A stretch of 64,000 nucleotides of DNA from Azorhizobium sp943371865 (GTDB lineage Bacteria; Pseudomonadota; Alphaproteobacteria; Rhizobiales; Xanthobacteraceae). The stretch spans positions 62,001 to 126,000 of the forward strand of contig NZ_CALRWL010000007.1 of the NCBI RefSeq assembly GCF_943371865.1, read 5' to 3'. Position numbers and translations under genes: made by a program. A model generated the notes under the pieces. The model made no database searches. It was given only the letters and a program-made list of their open reading frames with translations, and had not been told where the DNA came from. Within the stretch, counting starts at the first letter, position 1. Each line of letters starts with the position of its first letter. Positions 1 through 8,877 of the stretch are shown here, piece by piece.

Positions 1-53
1 GCGACCGCAATGAGGCCCGCATAGGTGACGGTGATGTCCTGAACCTCAAGCAC
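1..53 (-). CDS. livF: Branched-chain amino acid-type ABC transporter ATP-binding protein, LivF-like (5' end only)
   Basis: Only the first 17 or so codons lie in the window. They begin at a GTG on the minus strand and read (M)LEVQDITVTYAGLIAV, the usual first beta-strand region of a LivF-type ATPase, ahead of the Walker A motif that must lie outside. The start overlaps the last 8 bases of the livG-like gene, so the two are translationally coupled. The assignment rests on this short peptide and on the position after livG in a liv-type operon. Family knowledge: LivF pairs with LivG as the second cytoplasmic ATPase of a HAAT-family importer. Confidence 0.7.
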   Translation of the reverse strand, partial: MLEVQDITVTYAGLIAV

Positions 54-777
54 GGTGGCGCTCCCCCAGATAGGCGCCGATGACGCGCTCGTCGCGCACC
101 ACGTCCGCAGGAATGCCCTGCGCCAGCACGGCGCCGAGGTTCAGCACCACGGCCCGGTCCACCAGCGGCATGACGATCTCCATCACATGCTCCACCATCA
201 GCACCGCCACCCCCTTGGCGCGCACGGCGCGGACCAGGTCCACGCCGGTGCGGGCTTCCGACGGCGTGAGGCCGGTCATCACTTCGTCCAGCAGCAGCAG
301 CTTGGGGTCGGTGGCCAGCGCGCGAGCCACCTCCAGCCGGCGCTTTTCCGGCGGGGTGAGTTCGCTGGCCGGGACGTCGGCGCGATGGCCGAGGCCGGCG
401 AAGTCCAGCACCTCTTCCGCCTTGCGGCGGGCCTCGCGGGTGGAGGAGGTGCGCACCAGGGCGCCGACGATGACATTGTCGGCCACGCTCATGCTGTCGA
501 AGCTCTTGACCACCTGGAAGGTGCGGCCGATGCCGCGGGCGCAGCGCACCGGGGCAGACAGCCCGGTCACGTCCTCGCCATTGAACCACACCGAGCCTTC
601 GGTGGGCGGCCGCACCCCGGCGATGACGTTGAACAAGGTGGACTTGCCCGCCCCGTTCGGGCCGATGAGACCGACGATTTCGCCGGCCTGCACTTGAAGG
701 CTGACATCGCTGTTTGCCACCAGGCCGCCGAAGCGCTGCCAGACGTTGCGGACATCGAGGAGAGGCGCGGGGCTCAT
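46..777 (-). CDS. livG: Branched-chain amino acid-type ABC transporter ATP-binding protein, LivG-like
   Basis: A 243-residue cytoplasmic ATPase that would energise import together with LivF. Walker A GPNGAGKST lies at about residues 39-47 and Walker B is LLLLDEVMTGL. The ABC signature is LTPPEKRRLEVARAL instead of LSGGQ; a degenerate signature of this kind is, as far as I recall, common in the LivG branch, so it is not evidence of inactivation. The ATG overlaps the stop of the livM-like gene as ATGA, and its own stop overlaps the livF-like start. The substrate cannot be read from the ATPase. HAAT systems carry amino acids, urea, amides or aromatic acids. Confidence 0.88.
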   Translation of the reverse strand: MSPAPLLDVRNVWQRFGGLVANSDVSLQVQAGEIVGLIGPNGAGKSTLFNVIAGVRPPTEGSVWFNGEDVTGLSAPVRCARGIGRTFQVVKSFDSMSVADNVIVGALVRTSSTREARRKAEEVLDFAGLGHRADVPASELTPPEKRRLEVARALATDPKLLLLDEVMTGLTPSEARTGVDLVRAVRAKGVAVLMVEHVMEIVMPLVDRAVVLNLGAVLAQGIPADVVRDERVIGAYLGERHRA

Positions 778-1754
778 GCGGCGCTCCTCTTGCGACGGTG
801 GAACAGGCCCACGAGACCATCGGGACGGGCGAGCGCGATCAGCATGATGAGAACGCCGTAGACGATGAGGTCGATGCCCTTGCCCGAGCCGCCCATGAAG
901 GTGCGGGTCAGTTCGGTCATGGGAATGAGGATGGCCGCCCCCAGCGCCGGTCCCCACAGGGTGCCGATGCCGCCCAGCACGGCCGGCAGGGCCATGAGCA
1001 GGGAGAACTGGAACGTCATCACCGATTCCGGATCGATATAAGCGACGAACTGGGCGTAGAAGCTGCCACCCACGGCGGTGAAGAAGGCCGAGAGGGCCGC
1101 CGCCGCCATCTTGGAGCTGAACACCATCACCCCGAGGCTTTCCGCCGCCTCGGGATTGTCCTTCACCGCGCGCCACCAATAGCCCCACTTGGAATTCTCG
1201 ATCTTCCAGGTGACCAGCCAGGTGACGGCCGCAAGGCCGAGCGCGAAGTAGAAATAGGGCAGCTTGTTGCGGGCGAACTGGAAGGTGGCCCAACTGTCCT
1301 TGCCGATGGGCAGTTCGATGCCGGTGGCCGCGCCCGCCCAGTCCCAATTGTGGAACAGCAGCAGGCCGATTTCCGCGATCACGATGGTGGCGATCACATA
1401 ATAATGGCCGGCGAGGCGGAAGCAGGAATGGCCGATGGCGAGAGCGATGCCGGCGGCGATCACCCCACCCAGCGCCATGCCGAACCAGGGCAGGATGCCG
1501 AACTTGGTGTAGAGCAGCGTCGAGGTATAGGCCCCGATGCCGAAATAGAGCGCATGGCCCAGCGACAGCTGGCCACAATAGCCCCCGAGGATGTTCCAGC
1601 TCTGCGAGAGCGCCGCATACATCAGCGTGAGGATGAGGATGTTCTGGGTGTAGACGTCCTTGATGCCGAACGGCAGCAAAGCGACGATCACCAGAATGAT
1701 GAGGGCAAGGCCCAGTTGCCGCGTACGACGCGCGGTGAAGGAAGGGGTTGGCAT
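774..1754 (-). CDS. livM: Branched-chain amino acid-type ABC transporter permease, LivM-like
   Basis: A 326-residue inner-membrane permease. It starts with a basic stretch (TARRTRQLG) followed by a hydrophobic helix and about eight to nine further hydrophobic segments. Family-typical stretches are LGHALYFGIGAYTSTLLY near residues 60-80 and GGIGTLWGPALGAAIL in the C-terminal third. The length is normal for LivM. The start codon shares one base with the livH-like stop (TGATG), and the stop overlaps the livG-like start, so the operon is tightly coupled. It would form the heterodimeric translocation pore with the LivH-like protein. Confidence 0.88.
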   Translation of the reverse strand: MPTPSFTARRTRQLGLALIILVIVALLPFGIKDVYTQNILILTLMYAALSQSWNILGGYCGQLSLGHALYFGIGAYTSTLLYTKFGILPWFGMALGGVIAAGIALAIGHSCFRLAGHYYVIATIVIAEIGLLLFHNWDWAGAATGIELPIGKDSWATFQFARNKLPYFYFALGLAAVTWLVTWKIENSKWGYWWRAVKDNPEAAESLGVMVFSSKMAAAALSAFFTAVGGSFYAQFVAYIDPESVMTFQFSLLMALPAVLGGIGTLWGPALGAAILIPMTELTRTFMGGSGKGIDLIVYGVLIMLIALARPDGLVGLFHRRKRSAA

Positions 1755-2632
1755 CAGATCGACCCGAACAGGCCACGGGGGCGGAAGAACACCACCAGCA
1801 GATAAACCGCGTAGATGCCCACGGATTTCATCGACGGCGGCAGCACCATGGCGGTGCAGGCTTCCACCAGCCCCACCACGATGCCCCCGGCGAACGCGCC
1901 GAACACCGAGCCGAAGCCGCCCAGCGCCACGGTGACGTAGGCGATCAGCGCAAACGAGGCGCCCACATCGGGATAGATGTAGAAGAAGCTGGCCATGATG
2001 GCGCCGGCCAGCCCCACCAGGGCGGAGCCGAGGCCCCAGCCCAGAGCGAACACCTTGTTCTTGTCGATGCCCACCAGCGCCACGGCGCCGGCATCCTCAC
2101 GGGTGGCTTCCAAAGCCTTGCCGAAGTCGGTCTTCTTGATCAGCAGGTACAGTACGGCGAAGGCCAGGATCGACACCGCCCCGCCCGCCAGTTGCGGCGC
2201 CGGCAGATAGATGCCGGCGATGGCCACCGTCTTGCCACCGAGCCAGGTGGTGGGGATCGAACGGTAGTCGGGCGTGAAGAACAACTGGGCCAGGCCGCGC
2301 ATGACGATGGCGAGGCCGAAGGTGGCGAAGATCTGCACCATGCCCACATTGGTCTTGGCCCGCATGGCGAACCTGACAATGCCGAGATAGACCACCGCCC
2401 CGAACACGAACAGCACCGCCGCCACGATGGGCGCCGCCAGGATCGGGTCGATGGCGAAGAAGGCGAAGCAGAAGAACGTCACGTACATGGCGAACATGAG
2501 GAACTCGCCATGGGCGAAGTTCGTCACGTCCATGAGCCCGAAGATGAGGGCGAGGCCCACGGCGATCAAGCCGTAGAGCAGGCCCATGAGCAGGCCGCTG
2601 GCCAAGCTCTGGATGATGGTTGCGGCAGTCAT
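1754..2632 (-). CDS. livH: Branched-chain amino acid-type ABC transporter permease, LivH-like
   Basis: A 292-residue polytopic inner-membrane protein with about eight hydrophobic segments and the family stretch LIFGLMDVTNFAHGEFLMF near the N-terminus (roughly residues 28-46), which is characteristic of LivH. The C-terminal part contains ALGGFGSVFGAFAGGIVVGL, the usual permease loop region. It follows the binding-protein gene by 25 bases and is directly coupled to the livM-like gene. The length is normal for the family. It would be one half of the permease dimer; the transported compound is not deducible here. Confidence 0.9.
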   Translation of the reverse strand: MTAATIIQSLASGLLMGLLYGLIAVGLALIFGLMDVTNFAHGEFLMFAMYVTFFCFAFFAIDPILAAPIVAAVLFVFGAVVYLGIVRFAMRAKTNVGMVQIFATFGLAIVMRGLAQLFFTPDYRSIPTTWLGGKTVAIAGIYLPAPQLAGGAVSILAFAVLYLLIKKTDFGKALEATREDAGAVALVGIDKNKVFALGWGLGSALVGLAGAIMASFFYIYPDVGASFALIAYVTVALGGFGSVFGAFAGGIVVGLVEACTAMVLPPSMKSVGIYAVYLLVVFFRPRGLFGSI

Positions 2633-2657
2633 GGGCCGGCTCCTGTTCTGCCGACGC

Positions 2658-3920
2658 TCAGTTCTTCTTCATCGGCCAGATGGCCTGCGCCACCGCCGCC
2701 TGGGCGGGCGCCACGGTGACGAACTTGCCGCCGATGCGCTGCAGCAGCACCGGGTCCGCATAGGGGTTCTGCCCCGTCGCGTCGAACTGCACCTTGGACC
2801 ACGGCATGATGGTCTTCTCGCCCGGGATATCGGTGGCCACCAGCGCGGCGCGGATGGCTTCGCCCTCGGTGGACTTGGCGCGGTTGATGGCATCGGCCAG
2901 GATCAGCAGCGCCATGAATTCGCGCGAGGTATTGTCGTTGAGATCCTTGCCGGACAGCTTCTTGAAGGCGTCGTTGACCTTGCCCACCGAGGGGCGCTTG
3001 GCGGCCAGATCCAGCGAGAACGAGCCGCGGGTGATGACGCCCTCGGCCAGGGGGCCGACCGCGTCATAGAGCGCCTGCTCGGAGAAGCCGGCGGCCTGGG
3101 CCAGGATCGCCTTGGGCTTGTAGCCCAGCTCGTTCATGGTCTTCAGCAGCAGGATGCCGTCGGTGGTGTAGCTGGAGGGCATCAGCACGTCGGCGTCGGC
3201 GGCTTTCAGCTGCTGCACTTCGGCGGTGAGCGAGGGCGAGTTGGCGCGATACTTGATGTCGGCGGCCACCTTGTAGCCGCGCTCAGCGGCCAGCTTCAGC
3301 TGGGCATTGGCGCTGTCGGTGCCGAAGATGGTGTCTTCGTGGAACAGCGCGATGGTCTCGATCTTCTCGCCCTTCTTGCGCTGGGCATCGAGGAAATCGA
3401 ACATCGCCGCCGAGAACATCTCGTCATGTGCGGCGGCGCGGAAGAAGTACTTCAGGCCACGGCGGGTCAGGGTCGGCGAGGAATTGTCGGCCGAGAGGAA
3501 CGGCACGCCATAGCGCTCCGCCGACTGGCTCACGGTGGCGGCCACCGCGCTCTGGTAGGAGCCCACCAGGGCCGCCACCTTCTCCTGGGTGATCAGGCGC
3601 TCAGCTTCGGCGCGCCCCTTCTGCGGGTCGCCCTGGTGATCGGCATACACGATGCGGATCTTGGCGCCGCCGAGATTCGGCAGGCCGGCGGTCGCCGCCA
3701 GCGGCAGGTCGAGATCGGACTGTTCGTTGATGATGGCGACCGCGGTCTCGAACGCCTTCTGCGCATCGACGCCGATCTGCGCGCTGGCGCCCGACAGCGG
3801 ATAGAGCGCGCCGATGACCACTTCCTTGGTCTGGGCGCGGGCGGGGGTCATGGCGGCGGCGAGCGCCAGCGAAGCGGCGGTGCCGACGAGAAGATCGCGG
3901 CGATTGAGCGTGAACGACAT
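2658..3920 (-). CDS. ABC transporter periplasmic substrate-binding protein (HAAT / LivK-like family)
   Basis: A 420-residue type I periplasmic binding protein (Peripla_BP_6 type). The chosen start gives MSFTLNRRDLLVGTAAS, a twin-arginine-type signal (NRRDLL) with cleavage probably after TPARA near residue 29. The mature protein opens with KEVVIGALYPLSGASAQIG, typical of amide/urea/branched-chain binding proteins. An in-frame ATG 48 bases upstream would spoil the signal peptide and is rejected. It heads the transporter half of the operon, before livH. It captures the solute in the periplasm; amino acids or short amides are the most likely ligands, but this is inference. Confidence 0.88.
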   Translation of the reverse strand: MSFTLNRRDLLVGTAASLALAAAMTPARAQTKEVVIGALYPLSGASAQIGVDAQKAFETAVAIINEQSDLDLPLAATAGLPNLGGAKIRIVYADHQGDPQKGRAEAERLITQEKVAALVGSYQSAVAATVSQSAERYGVPFLSADNSSPTLTRRGLKYFFRAAAHDEMFSAAMFDFLDAQRKKGEKIETIALFHEDTIFGTDSANAQLKLAAERGYKVAADIKYRANSPSLTAEVQQLKAADADVLMPSSYTTDGILLLKTMNELGYKPKAILAQAAGFSEQALYDAVGPLAEGVITRGSFSLDLAAKRPSVGKVNDAFKKLSGKDLNDNTSREFMALLILADAINRAKSTEGEAIRAALVATDIPGEKTIMPWSKVQFDATGQNPYADPVLLQRIGGKFVTVAPAQAAVAQAIWPMKKN

Positions 3921-4061
3921 GATGTGGTCCCTCTGGTGGTTGGCCCCGGTGGCGCTCTGCGGCGTCATTCAGCGCGGGGCGAGATATGTTGGAAGATCAG
4001 TGTGTTGGAAAAGCTGAGATGGAAACCAGCACCGCCCGGAACCGGAAAGCGCTCCGCGGCT

Positions 4062-4892
4062 TCAGCCGGTGGCGAGAGCGTGATTCTTCAGGTCGGTGGC
4101 CAGCATCATCCCCGGTGCGTGGGCCATTGCAAAGTCAATCTTGGCCGCAGCGATCACCGATTGCGGAGTGACGCCGCAGGCCCAGAACACCGGCAGTTCG
4201 CCGGGGCGGATTTCCACCGCATCGCCATAGTCGGGCTTCGACAGGTCGGTGATGCCGATGGCCTCGGGCAGGCCGATATGCACCGGCGCGCCGTGGACGG
4301 CGGGATAGCGCGAGGTGATCTGCACCGCGCGGATCGCCTGGGCGGGGGTCATGGGGCGCATGGACACCACCATGGGGCCGGCGAACGGGCCGGCGGGGAT
4401 GCAGGCGATGTTGGTGCGGAACATGGGCACCTTCACCCCGGCTTCCACGTGCCGCAGCGGCACGTCCGCATCCAGCAGCGCTTCCTCGAACGAGAGCGAG
4501 CAGCCGATGGCGAAGGTCACCAGATCGTCGCGCCAATAGTCGCGGATGTCGGTGGTCTCGGCGATCACAACGCCATCGCGGAACACCCGGTAGCCGGGCA
4601 CGTCGGTGCGGATGTCGAGATCGGCGCCGATGGCCGCCAGCGTGGGGTCGCCCACCTCCGACACGCCGATCAGCGGGCACGGCTTGGGGTTGCGCTGGCA
4701 GAAGCGCAGGAAATCCCCGGCCAAACGCTCCGGCAGAATGGCCAGATTCGCCTGCACATAGCCCGGCGCAAAGCCGGCGGTGGAATCGGTGAGCGTGCCG
4801 CTGCGGCTGGCGAGGCGCACATCAAGCCCCGTGGCCAGAGGGGTCCCACCGGAAGACATGGCGAAAGCATGGGCTGTCATGGATCTGCTCAC
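4062..4892 (-). CDS. Putative hydro-lyase of the D-glutamate cyclase-like family (DUF1445 / UPF0317)
   Basis: A 276-residue soluble protein with the whole-length pattern of the YcsI/UPF0317 group: APGYVQANLAILP near the N-terminus, NPKPCPLIGVSEVGDP in the middle, and a C-terminal PVFWACGVTPQSVI followed by AHAPGMMLATDLK. The family is described as putative hydro-lyases and includes the mitochondrial D-glutamate cyclase, which interconverts D-glutamate and 5-oxo-D-proline. The gene lies 141 bases upstream of the binding-protein gene on the same strand and diverges from a LysR gene. It may act on the compound imported by the transporter, perhaps a cyclic amide or unusual amino acid; that link is inferred from position only. 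Confidence 0.8.
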   Translation of the reverse strand: MSRSMTAHAFAMSSGGTPLATGLDVRLASRSGTLTDSTAGFAPGYVQANLAILPERLAGDFLRFCQRNPKPCPLIGVSEVGDPTLAAIGADLDIRTDVPGYRVFRDGVVIAETTDIRDYWRDDLVTFAIGCSLSFEEALLDADVPLRHVEAGVKVPMFRTNIACIPAGPFAGPMVVSMRPMTPAQAIRAVQITSRYPAVHGAPVHIGLPEAIGITDLSKPDYGDAVEIRPGELPVFWACGVTPQSVIAAAKIDFAMAHAPGMMLATDLKNHALATG

Positions 4893-4987
4893 AGGTTAAG
4901 CATGCCTATGTCATCACCACCTGATCTGCGTGTCGAATTTTAATTTCGCATGACTTTTGATAAGCTGGATTTATCGAAAGGCAAAAG
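4893..4987. promoter_or_regulatory. Divergent promoter region with candidate LysR operators
   Basis: The 95-base AT-rich region between the divergent hydro-lyase and LysR genes. Two imperfect inverted repeats are visible: CGAATTTTAATTTCG at 4934-4948, and GATAA (4959-4963) facing TTATC (4971-4975) across 7 bases. LysR-type regulators usually bind T-N11-A-type dyads in such divergent regions and repress themselves, so these are plausible sites. No -35/-10 boxes are clear enough to call. Confidence 0.4.
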
Positions 4988-5881
4988 ATGATTGATCTCA
5001 AGGCTTTGGAGACGTTCCTGTGGGTGGCGGAGCTGGGCAGCTTCCGCGCCGCCGCCAACAAGCTTCACACCACCCAGCCGGCCATCTCCCAGCGCATCGC
5101 CCAATTGGAGGCGGAATTGGGCACCCGGCTGCTGGAGCGGGAACGGCGGATCGTCACCCCCACCCCGCGCGGGCGCACCTTGCTGGCCTATGCGGAAAAG
5201 CTGCTGGCCCTGCGCGCCGAGATGCTGGAGGCCTTCAGCGATGTCAGCAGCCTGCGCGGCGTCATGCGCATCGGCGTGGCCGAGACCATCGTCCACACTT
5301 GGCTGACGCGCTTCCTGAAGCATGTGAACACGGTCCATCCCCATCTGGGGCTGGAGATCGAGGTGGACATCACGCCGAACCTGCGCGACCGGCTGGCCTC
5401 GCAGGAGCTGGATCTGGCCTTCGTGCTCGGCCCCAGCACCTTGCCCACCATGGAAAACCGGGAGCTGTGCTCCTATCCGGTGGCCTTCGTGGCCAGCCCC
5501 GCCATCCGCTGGAAGCGCCAGCCGGTGCCGCTGGAGGAATTGGCGACCTTTCCCATCATCACCTTCTCCCGCAACACCCATCCCTATGTGGCGGTGCGGG
5601 CACTGTTCTCCCGCCATGATTTGCCGGCGGTGCGGCTGCACGCCAGCGCCTCCCTCTCCACCGTGGTGCACATGGCCACCGAAGGGCTGGGCATTGCGGT
5701 CATCCCTCCCGCCATCGTCACCTCCGAATTGGCCACCGGCCGGCTGGCCTTGGTGGAGACCCGCGTCGCCCTGCCCGACCTGCCGTTCTTTGCGGTGTGG
5801 AGCGCCTCCGCCGACAATGGCGCCGCGCGGCAATTGGTGGAGATCGCCACTGCCATCGCCCAGGAACAGGGCGGCATGTAG
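4988..5881 (+). CDS. LysR-family transcriptional regulator
   Basis: A 297-residue regulator of normal LTTR length. The N-terminal winged helix (residues 1-60) has the family pattern LKALETFLWVAELGSFRAAA, then TTQPAISQRIAQLE as the recognition region. The C-terminal substrate-binding domain starts near residue 90 (RGVMRIGVAETIVH). It is divergently transcribed from the hydro-lyase/transporter operon with a 95-base gap, the classic arrangement for a LysR activator of that operon. The inducer is probably the imported compound or its product. The start is set by ATG at 4988 with a purine-rich GAAAGG just upstream. Confidence 0.9.
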   Translation: MIDLKALETFLWVAELGSFRAAANKLHTTQPAISQRIAQLEAELGTRLLERERRIVTPTPRGRTLLAYAEKLLALRAEMLEAFSDVSSLRGVMRIGVAETIVHTWLTRFLKHVNTVHPHLGLEIEVDITPNLRDRLASQELDLAFVLGPSTLPTMENRELCSYPVAFVASPAIRWKRQPVPLEELATFPIITFSRNTHPYVAVRALFSRHDLPAVRLHASASLSTVVHMATEGLGIAVIPPAIVTSELATGRLALVETRVALPDLPFFAVWSASADNGAARQLVEIATAIAQEQGGM

Positions 5882-6044
5882 CGGCAGGACGGGAGCGGCG
5901 GGATGCTCAGCCGGCTCAGCGAAATGGCGCGATAAGTGGCTGTAAAAGCGTTTGTTCGTCGCAGTTGATGCGCCTCAAGGCAGCCTGCCGCGGGACGGTC
6001 CATTGCCAGCACATGAACCTCCCGCCGCCCCTGGAGCGCCCAAG

Positions 6045-7871
6045 ATGAATGCCCCGTTCGTCGCCGCACCCGCGCCCGAAACCGAACCCAAGCCCGCCCG
6101 CCCGCAGGCCCGCCTGCCCGCCCCGCCGCCGGAGGATCTGCCGCTGGGCCTGGAAGGGTTCCGCGCCTATGACCGCATGACCGAGGCGCTGATGGCGCGC
6201 ATGACCGGCGGCCTGTCGCCGGCGGCCATGGCTTTGGCCTGTGCGGACTGGGGCATCCATCTCGCCTCGGCGCCGGGCAAGCGGGCGGAACTGGGGCTGA
6301 AGGCCTGGCGCAAGGCCAACCGTCTGGCCGGCTACATGGCCCGCGCCAGCGTCGATCCCAAGACCCCGCCGGTGATCGAGCCGCTGCCCGGCGACGAGCG
6401 CTTTTCCACCCCGGCCTGGCAGAAATGGCCGTTCAGCCTCTATGCCCAGAGCTTCCTGATGGCGCAACAATGGTGGCACAACGCCACCCACGAGGTGCCC
6501 GGCACCTCGCGCCATGCTCAGGACGTGACCGCCTTCGTGGCCCGGCAGATGCTGGACATGTCCTCGCCCTCCAACTTCCCCATGACCAATCCCGACGTGC
6601 TGGCCCGCGCCCATGAGGAGAAGGGCGCCAATTTCATGCGCGGCTTCCAGAATGCGCTGGAAGACATGGCGGCCATGGGCTCCAACGAGCCCGCCATCGG
6701 CACGGAGGCGTTCCGCCCCGGAGTGGAGGTGGCGGTGACGCCCGGCCAGGTGGTCTATCGCAACCATCTGATCGAACTGATCCAATACAGCCCCACCACG
6801 CCGGATGTGTTCGCCGAGCCGGTGCTGCTGATCCCCGCCTGGATCATGAAATATTACATCCTCGACCTGTCGCCCCATAACTCGCTGGTGCGGGATCTGG
6901 TGGCGCGCGGGCACACGGTGTTCTGCATCTCCTGGCGCAACGTCACCGCCGAAGACCGCAATGTGGGCCTGGACGATTATCGCAAGCTCGGGGTGCTGGC
7001 GGCGCTGGACGCCATCAACGCCATCGTGCCGGGCGCCAAGGTCCATGCCACCGGCTATTGCCTGGGCGGCACGCTGTTGGCGATCGCCGCCGCCGCCATG
7101 GCGCGGGTGCGCGATGACCGCCTCGCCAGCGTCAGCCTGTTCGCCGCCCAGACCGACTTCACCGAGCCGGGCGAACTGCAGCTGTTCATCGACGAGAGCC
7201 AGCTGCATTTCCTGGAAAGCATGATGTGGGACCAGGGCTATCTCTCCGCCGACCAGATGGCGGGGGCGTTCCAGATGCTGCATTCCAACGATCTGGTGTG
7301 GTCGCGCCTGGTGCAGGACTATCTCATGGGCGGGCGCGCGCCGATGATCGACCTGATGGCCTGGAACGCCGATTCCACCCGCATGCCCTACCGCATGCAC
7401 AGCGAATATCTGCGCCAGCTGTTCCTGGATAACGCCTTCGCCAGCGGCCAATATATCGTCGACGGCCATCCCGCCGCTCTGCCCAACATCCGGGTGCCCA
7501 TGTTCGCCGTGGGCACCGAGCGCGACCATGTGGCGCCGTGGCGCTCGGTCTACAAGCTGCACTTCCTGGCCGATACGGAGGTGACCTTCGTGCTCACCTC
7601 CGGCGGCCACAATGCCGGCATCGTCAGCGAGCCGGGCCATGCCCATCGCCATTTCCGCATCCGCCGGAAAGCCGCCTCCGATGCCTATATCAGCCCCGAC
7701 GAATGGGTCGCGGGCGCGCAGGCCGAGGCGGGGTCGTGGTGGCCGGAATGGAGCGCCTGGCTGGCGGCGCGTTCCTCCCCGCAGCGCGTGGCGCCGCCGC
7801 AGATGGGTGCCCCGGCGGCGGGATACGCCCCGCTGGAGCCTGCCCCCGGCACTTATGTGCTGCAACGCTGA
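6045..7871 (+). CDS. phaC: Poly(3-hydroxyalkanoate) synthase (PhaC, class I-like)
   Basis: A 608-residue alpha/beta-hydrolase that polymerises (R)-3-hydroxyacyl-CoA into PHA granules. The lipase-like box GYCLGGT places the nucleophile at Cys339; the likely triad partners are Asp494 (GTERDHVAPW) and His522 (SGGHNAG). The N-terminal PhaC domain includes HNATHEVPGTSRHAQDV-type sequence around residues 145-165. A proline-rich segment of about 30 residues precedes the conserved part. The start at 6045 gives MNAPFVAAPAP; an in-frame ATG 93 bases upstream exists, but the added residues look unlike a PhaC. No phasin, phaA, phaB or phaR is adjacent, so this may be a stand-alone or secondary synthase. 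It is convergent with the alcohol dehydrogenase gene. Confidence 0.9.
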   Translation: MNAPFVAAPAPETEPKPARPQARLPAPPPEDLPLGLEGFRAYDRMTEALMARMTGGLSPAAMALACADWGIHLASAPGKRAELGLKAWRKANRLAGYMARASVDPKTPPVIEPLPGDERFSTPAWQKWPFSLYAQSFLMAQQWWHNATHEVPGTSRHAQDVTAFVARQMLDMSSPSNFPMTNPDVLARAHEEKGANFMRGFQNALEDMAAMGSNEPAIGTEAFRPGVEVAVTPGQVVYRNHLIELIQYSPTTPDVFAEPVLLIPAWIMKYYILDLSPHNSLVRDLVARGHTVFCISWRNVTAEDRNVGLDDYRKLGVLAALDAINAIVPGAKVHATGYCLGGTLLAIAAAAMARVRDDRLASVSLFAAQTDFTEPGELQLFIDESQLHFLESMMWDQGYLSADQMAGAFQMLHSNDLVWSRLVQDYLMGGRAPMIDLMAWNADSTRMPYRMHSEYLRQLFLDNAFASGQYIVDGHPAALPNIRVPMFAVGTERDHVAPWRSVYKLHFLADTEVTFVLTSGGHNAGIVSEPGHAHRHFRIRRKAASDAYISPDEWVAGAQAEAGSWWPEWSAWLAARSSPQRVAPPQMGAPAAGYAPLEPAPGTYVLQR

Positions 7872-7874
7872 CGC

Positions 7875-7919
7875 CGGGCGCGGCGGTGCCCCCTCAGGGG
7901 ATCAGCACCGCGGCGCCCG
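7875..7919. terminator. Hairpin between convergent phaC and alcohol dehydrogenase genes
   Basis: Two 14-base arms (7875-7888 and 7906-7919) are complementary with a single mismatch, and an inner CCCC-TCA-GGGG hairpin sits in the loop. The structure spans the end of the dehydrogenase coding region, including its TGA. There is no T-run on either side, so classical intrinsic termination is uncertain. The position between convergent genes favours a bidirectional stop or mRNA 3'-end stabiliser. Confidence 0.45.
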
Positions 7920-8877
7920 AGAGGCGCCCGGCGCGCAGATCGTCCAGGGCCGCATTGGCCGCGCGCAGGGGATAGGGGGTGACTTCGGTCTTGATGCCCA
8001 CCTTCGGCACCAGAGCGAGGAAGTCCGCCGCGTCGGCGCGGGTGAGGTTGGCCACCGAGAGGATCTTGCGCTCCTCCCACAGCCAAGCATAGGGAAAGCT
8101 TGGAATATCGCTCATATGGATGCCGGCGCACACCACCCGGCCGCCCTTGCGCACCGCGCGCAGCGCCGCCGGCACCAGGGCGCCCACCGGCGCGAAGAGG
8201 ATCGCCGCGTCCAGCGGCTCGGGCGTGGTTTCATCGGAACCGCCGGCCCACACTGCCCCCATGTGGCGGGCGAAGTCCTGCGCCGTCACGTCGCCCGGCG
8301 TGGTGAAGGCATAGACCTCCCGCCCCTGGTACCGCGCCACCTGGGCGATGATGTGCGCCGCCGCGCCGAAGCCATAGAGGCCGATGCGGGCGCCCTCCCC
8401 CGCCATCACCAGCGCGCGCCAGCCGATCAGGCCGGCGCACAGCAACGGCGCCACATGGGCATCCTCCCCCGCCTCGCCGAGCGCATAGGCAAAGCGGGCA
8501 TCGGCCAGCATGTGGGTGGCAAAGCCGCCCGGCCGGGTGTAGCCGGTGAACTGCGGCGCATCGCACAGGTTCTCGGCGCCCGCGCGGCAATAGGGGCAGG
8601 CCTGGCACGAGCGTCCCAGCCAGCCCACGCCCACCCGTTCTCCCAGCGTCAGATGGCTGCCCCCGGCCCCGCGCGCGATCACCCGGCCGACCACCTCGTG
8701 GCCCGGCACGATGGGCAGGGGCATGTCCGGCAATTCCCCGTCCACCACATGCAGATCGGTGCGGCAGACACCGCAGGCGGCCACCTGGATCAACACCTCC
8801 CCCGGGCCGGGCTCCGGCGTGGGCCAGGTTTGCGGCACCAAAGGCGCCCCATGGCGGATGAGACTCATGACGTCCAT
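7894..8877 (-). CDS. Zinc-dependent alcohol dehydrogenase family protein (MDR superfamily)
   Basis: A 327-residue medium-chain dehydrogenase/reductase. The N-terminal GroES-like domain has the catalytic-zinc pattern CGVCRTDLHVVDGELP...PIVPGHEVVG, and the structural-zinc cysteines are present in SCQACPYCRAGAENLCD. A Rossmann domain follows (RIGLYGFGAAAH). The start is set by a strong GGAGGGG four bases before the ATG at 8877; a longer open frame upstream has Cys/Arg-rich junk. It probably oxidises a primary alcohol or reduces an aldehyde with NAD(P)(H). The nucleotide-binding glycine motif reads GFGAAA rather than GxGxxG. The substrate is unknown and no partner genes are adjacent. Confidence 0.85.
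   Translation of the reverse strand: MDVMSLIRHGAPLVPQTWPTPEPGPGEVLIQVAACGVCRTDLHVVDGELPDMPLPIVPGHEVVGRVIARGAGGSHLTLGERVGVGWLGRSCQACPYCRAGAENLCDAPQFTGYTRPGGFATHMLADARFAYALGEAGEDAHVAPLLCAGLIGWRALVMAGEGARIGLYGFGAAAHIIAQVARYQGREVYAFTTPGDVTAQDFARHMGAVWAGGSDETTPEPLDAAILFAPVGALVPAALRAVRKGGRVVCAGIHMSDIPSFPYAWLWEERKILSVANLTRADAADFLALVPKVGIKTEVTPYPLRAANAALDDLRAGRLSGAAVLIP

Noticed and set aside
46..1776. A 576-codon minus-strand open frame covering both livG and livM
   Set aside because: Only its last 243 codons (LivG) are real. The rest is an out-of-frame shadow of livM with Arg/His/Pro-rich composition.
2586..4943. A 785-codon plus-strand open frame opposite the binding-protein and hydro-lyase genes
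   Set aside because: His/Gly/Arg-rich shadow translation spanning two real genes and their gap; no motif or ribosome binding site.
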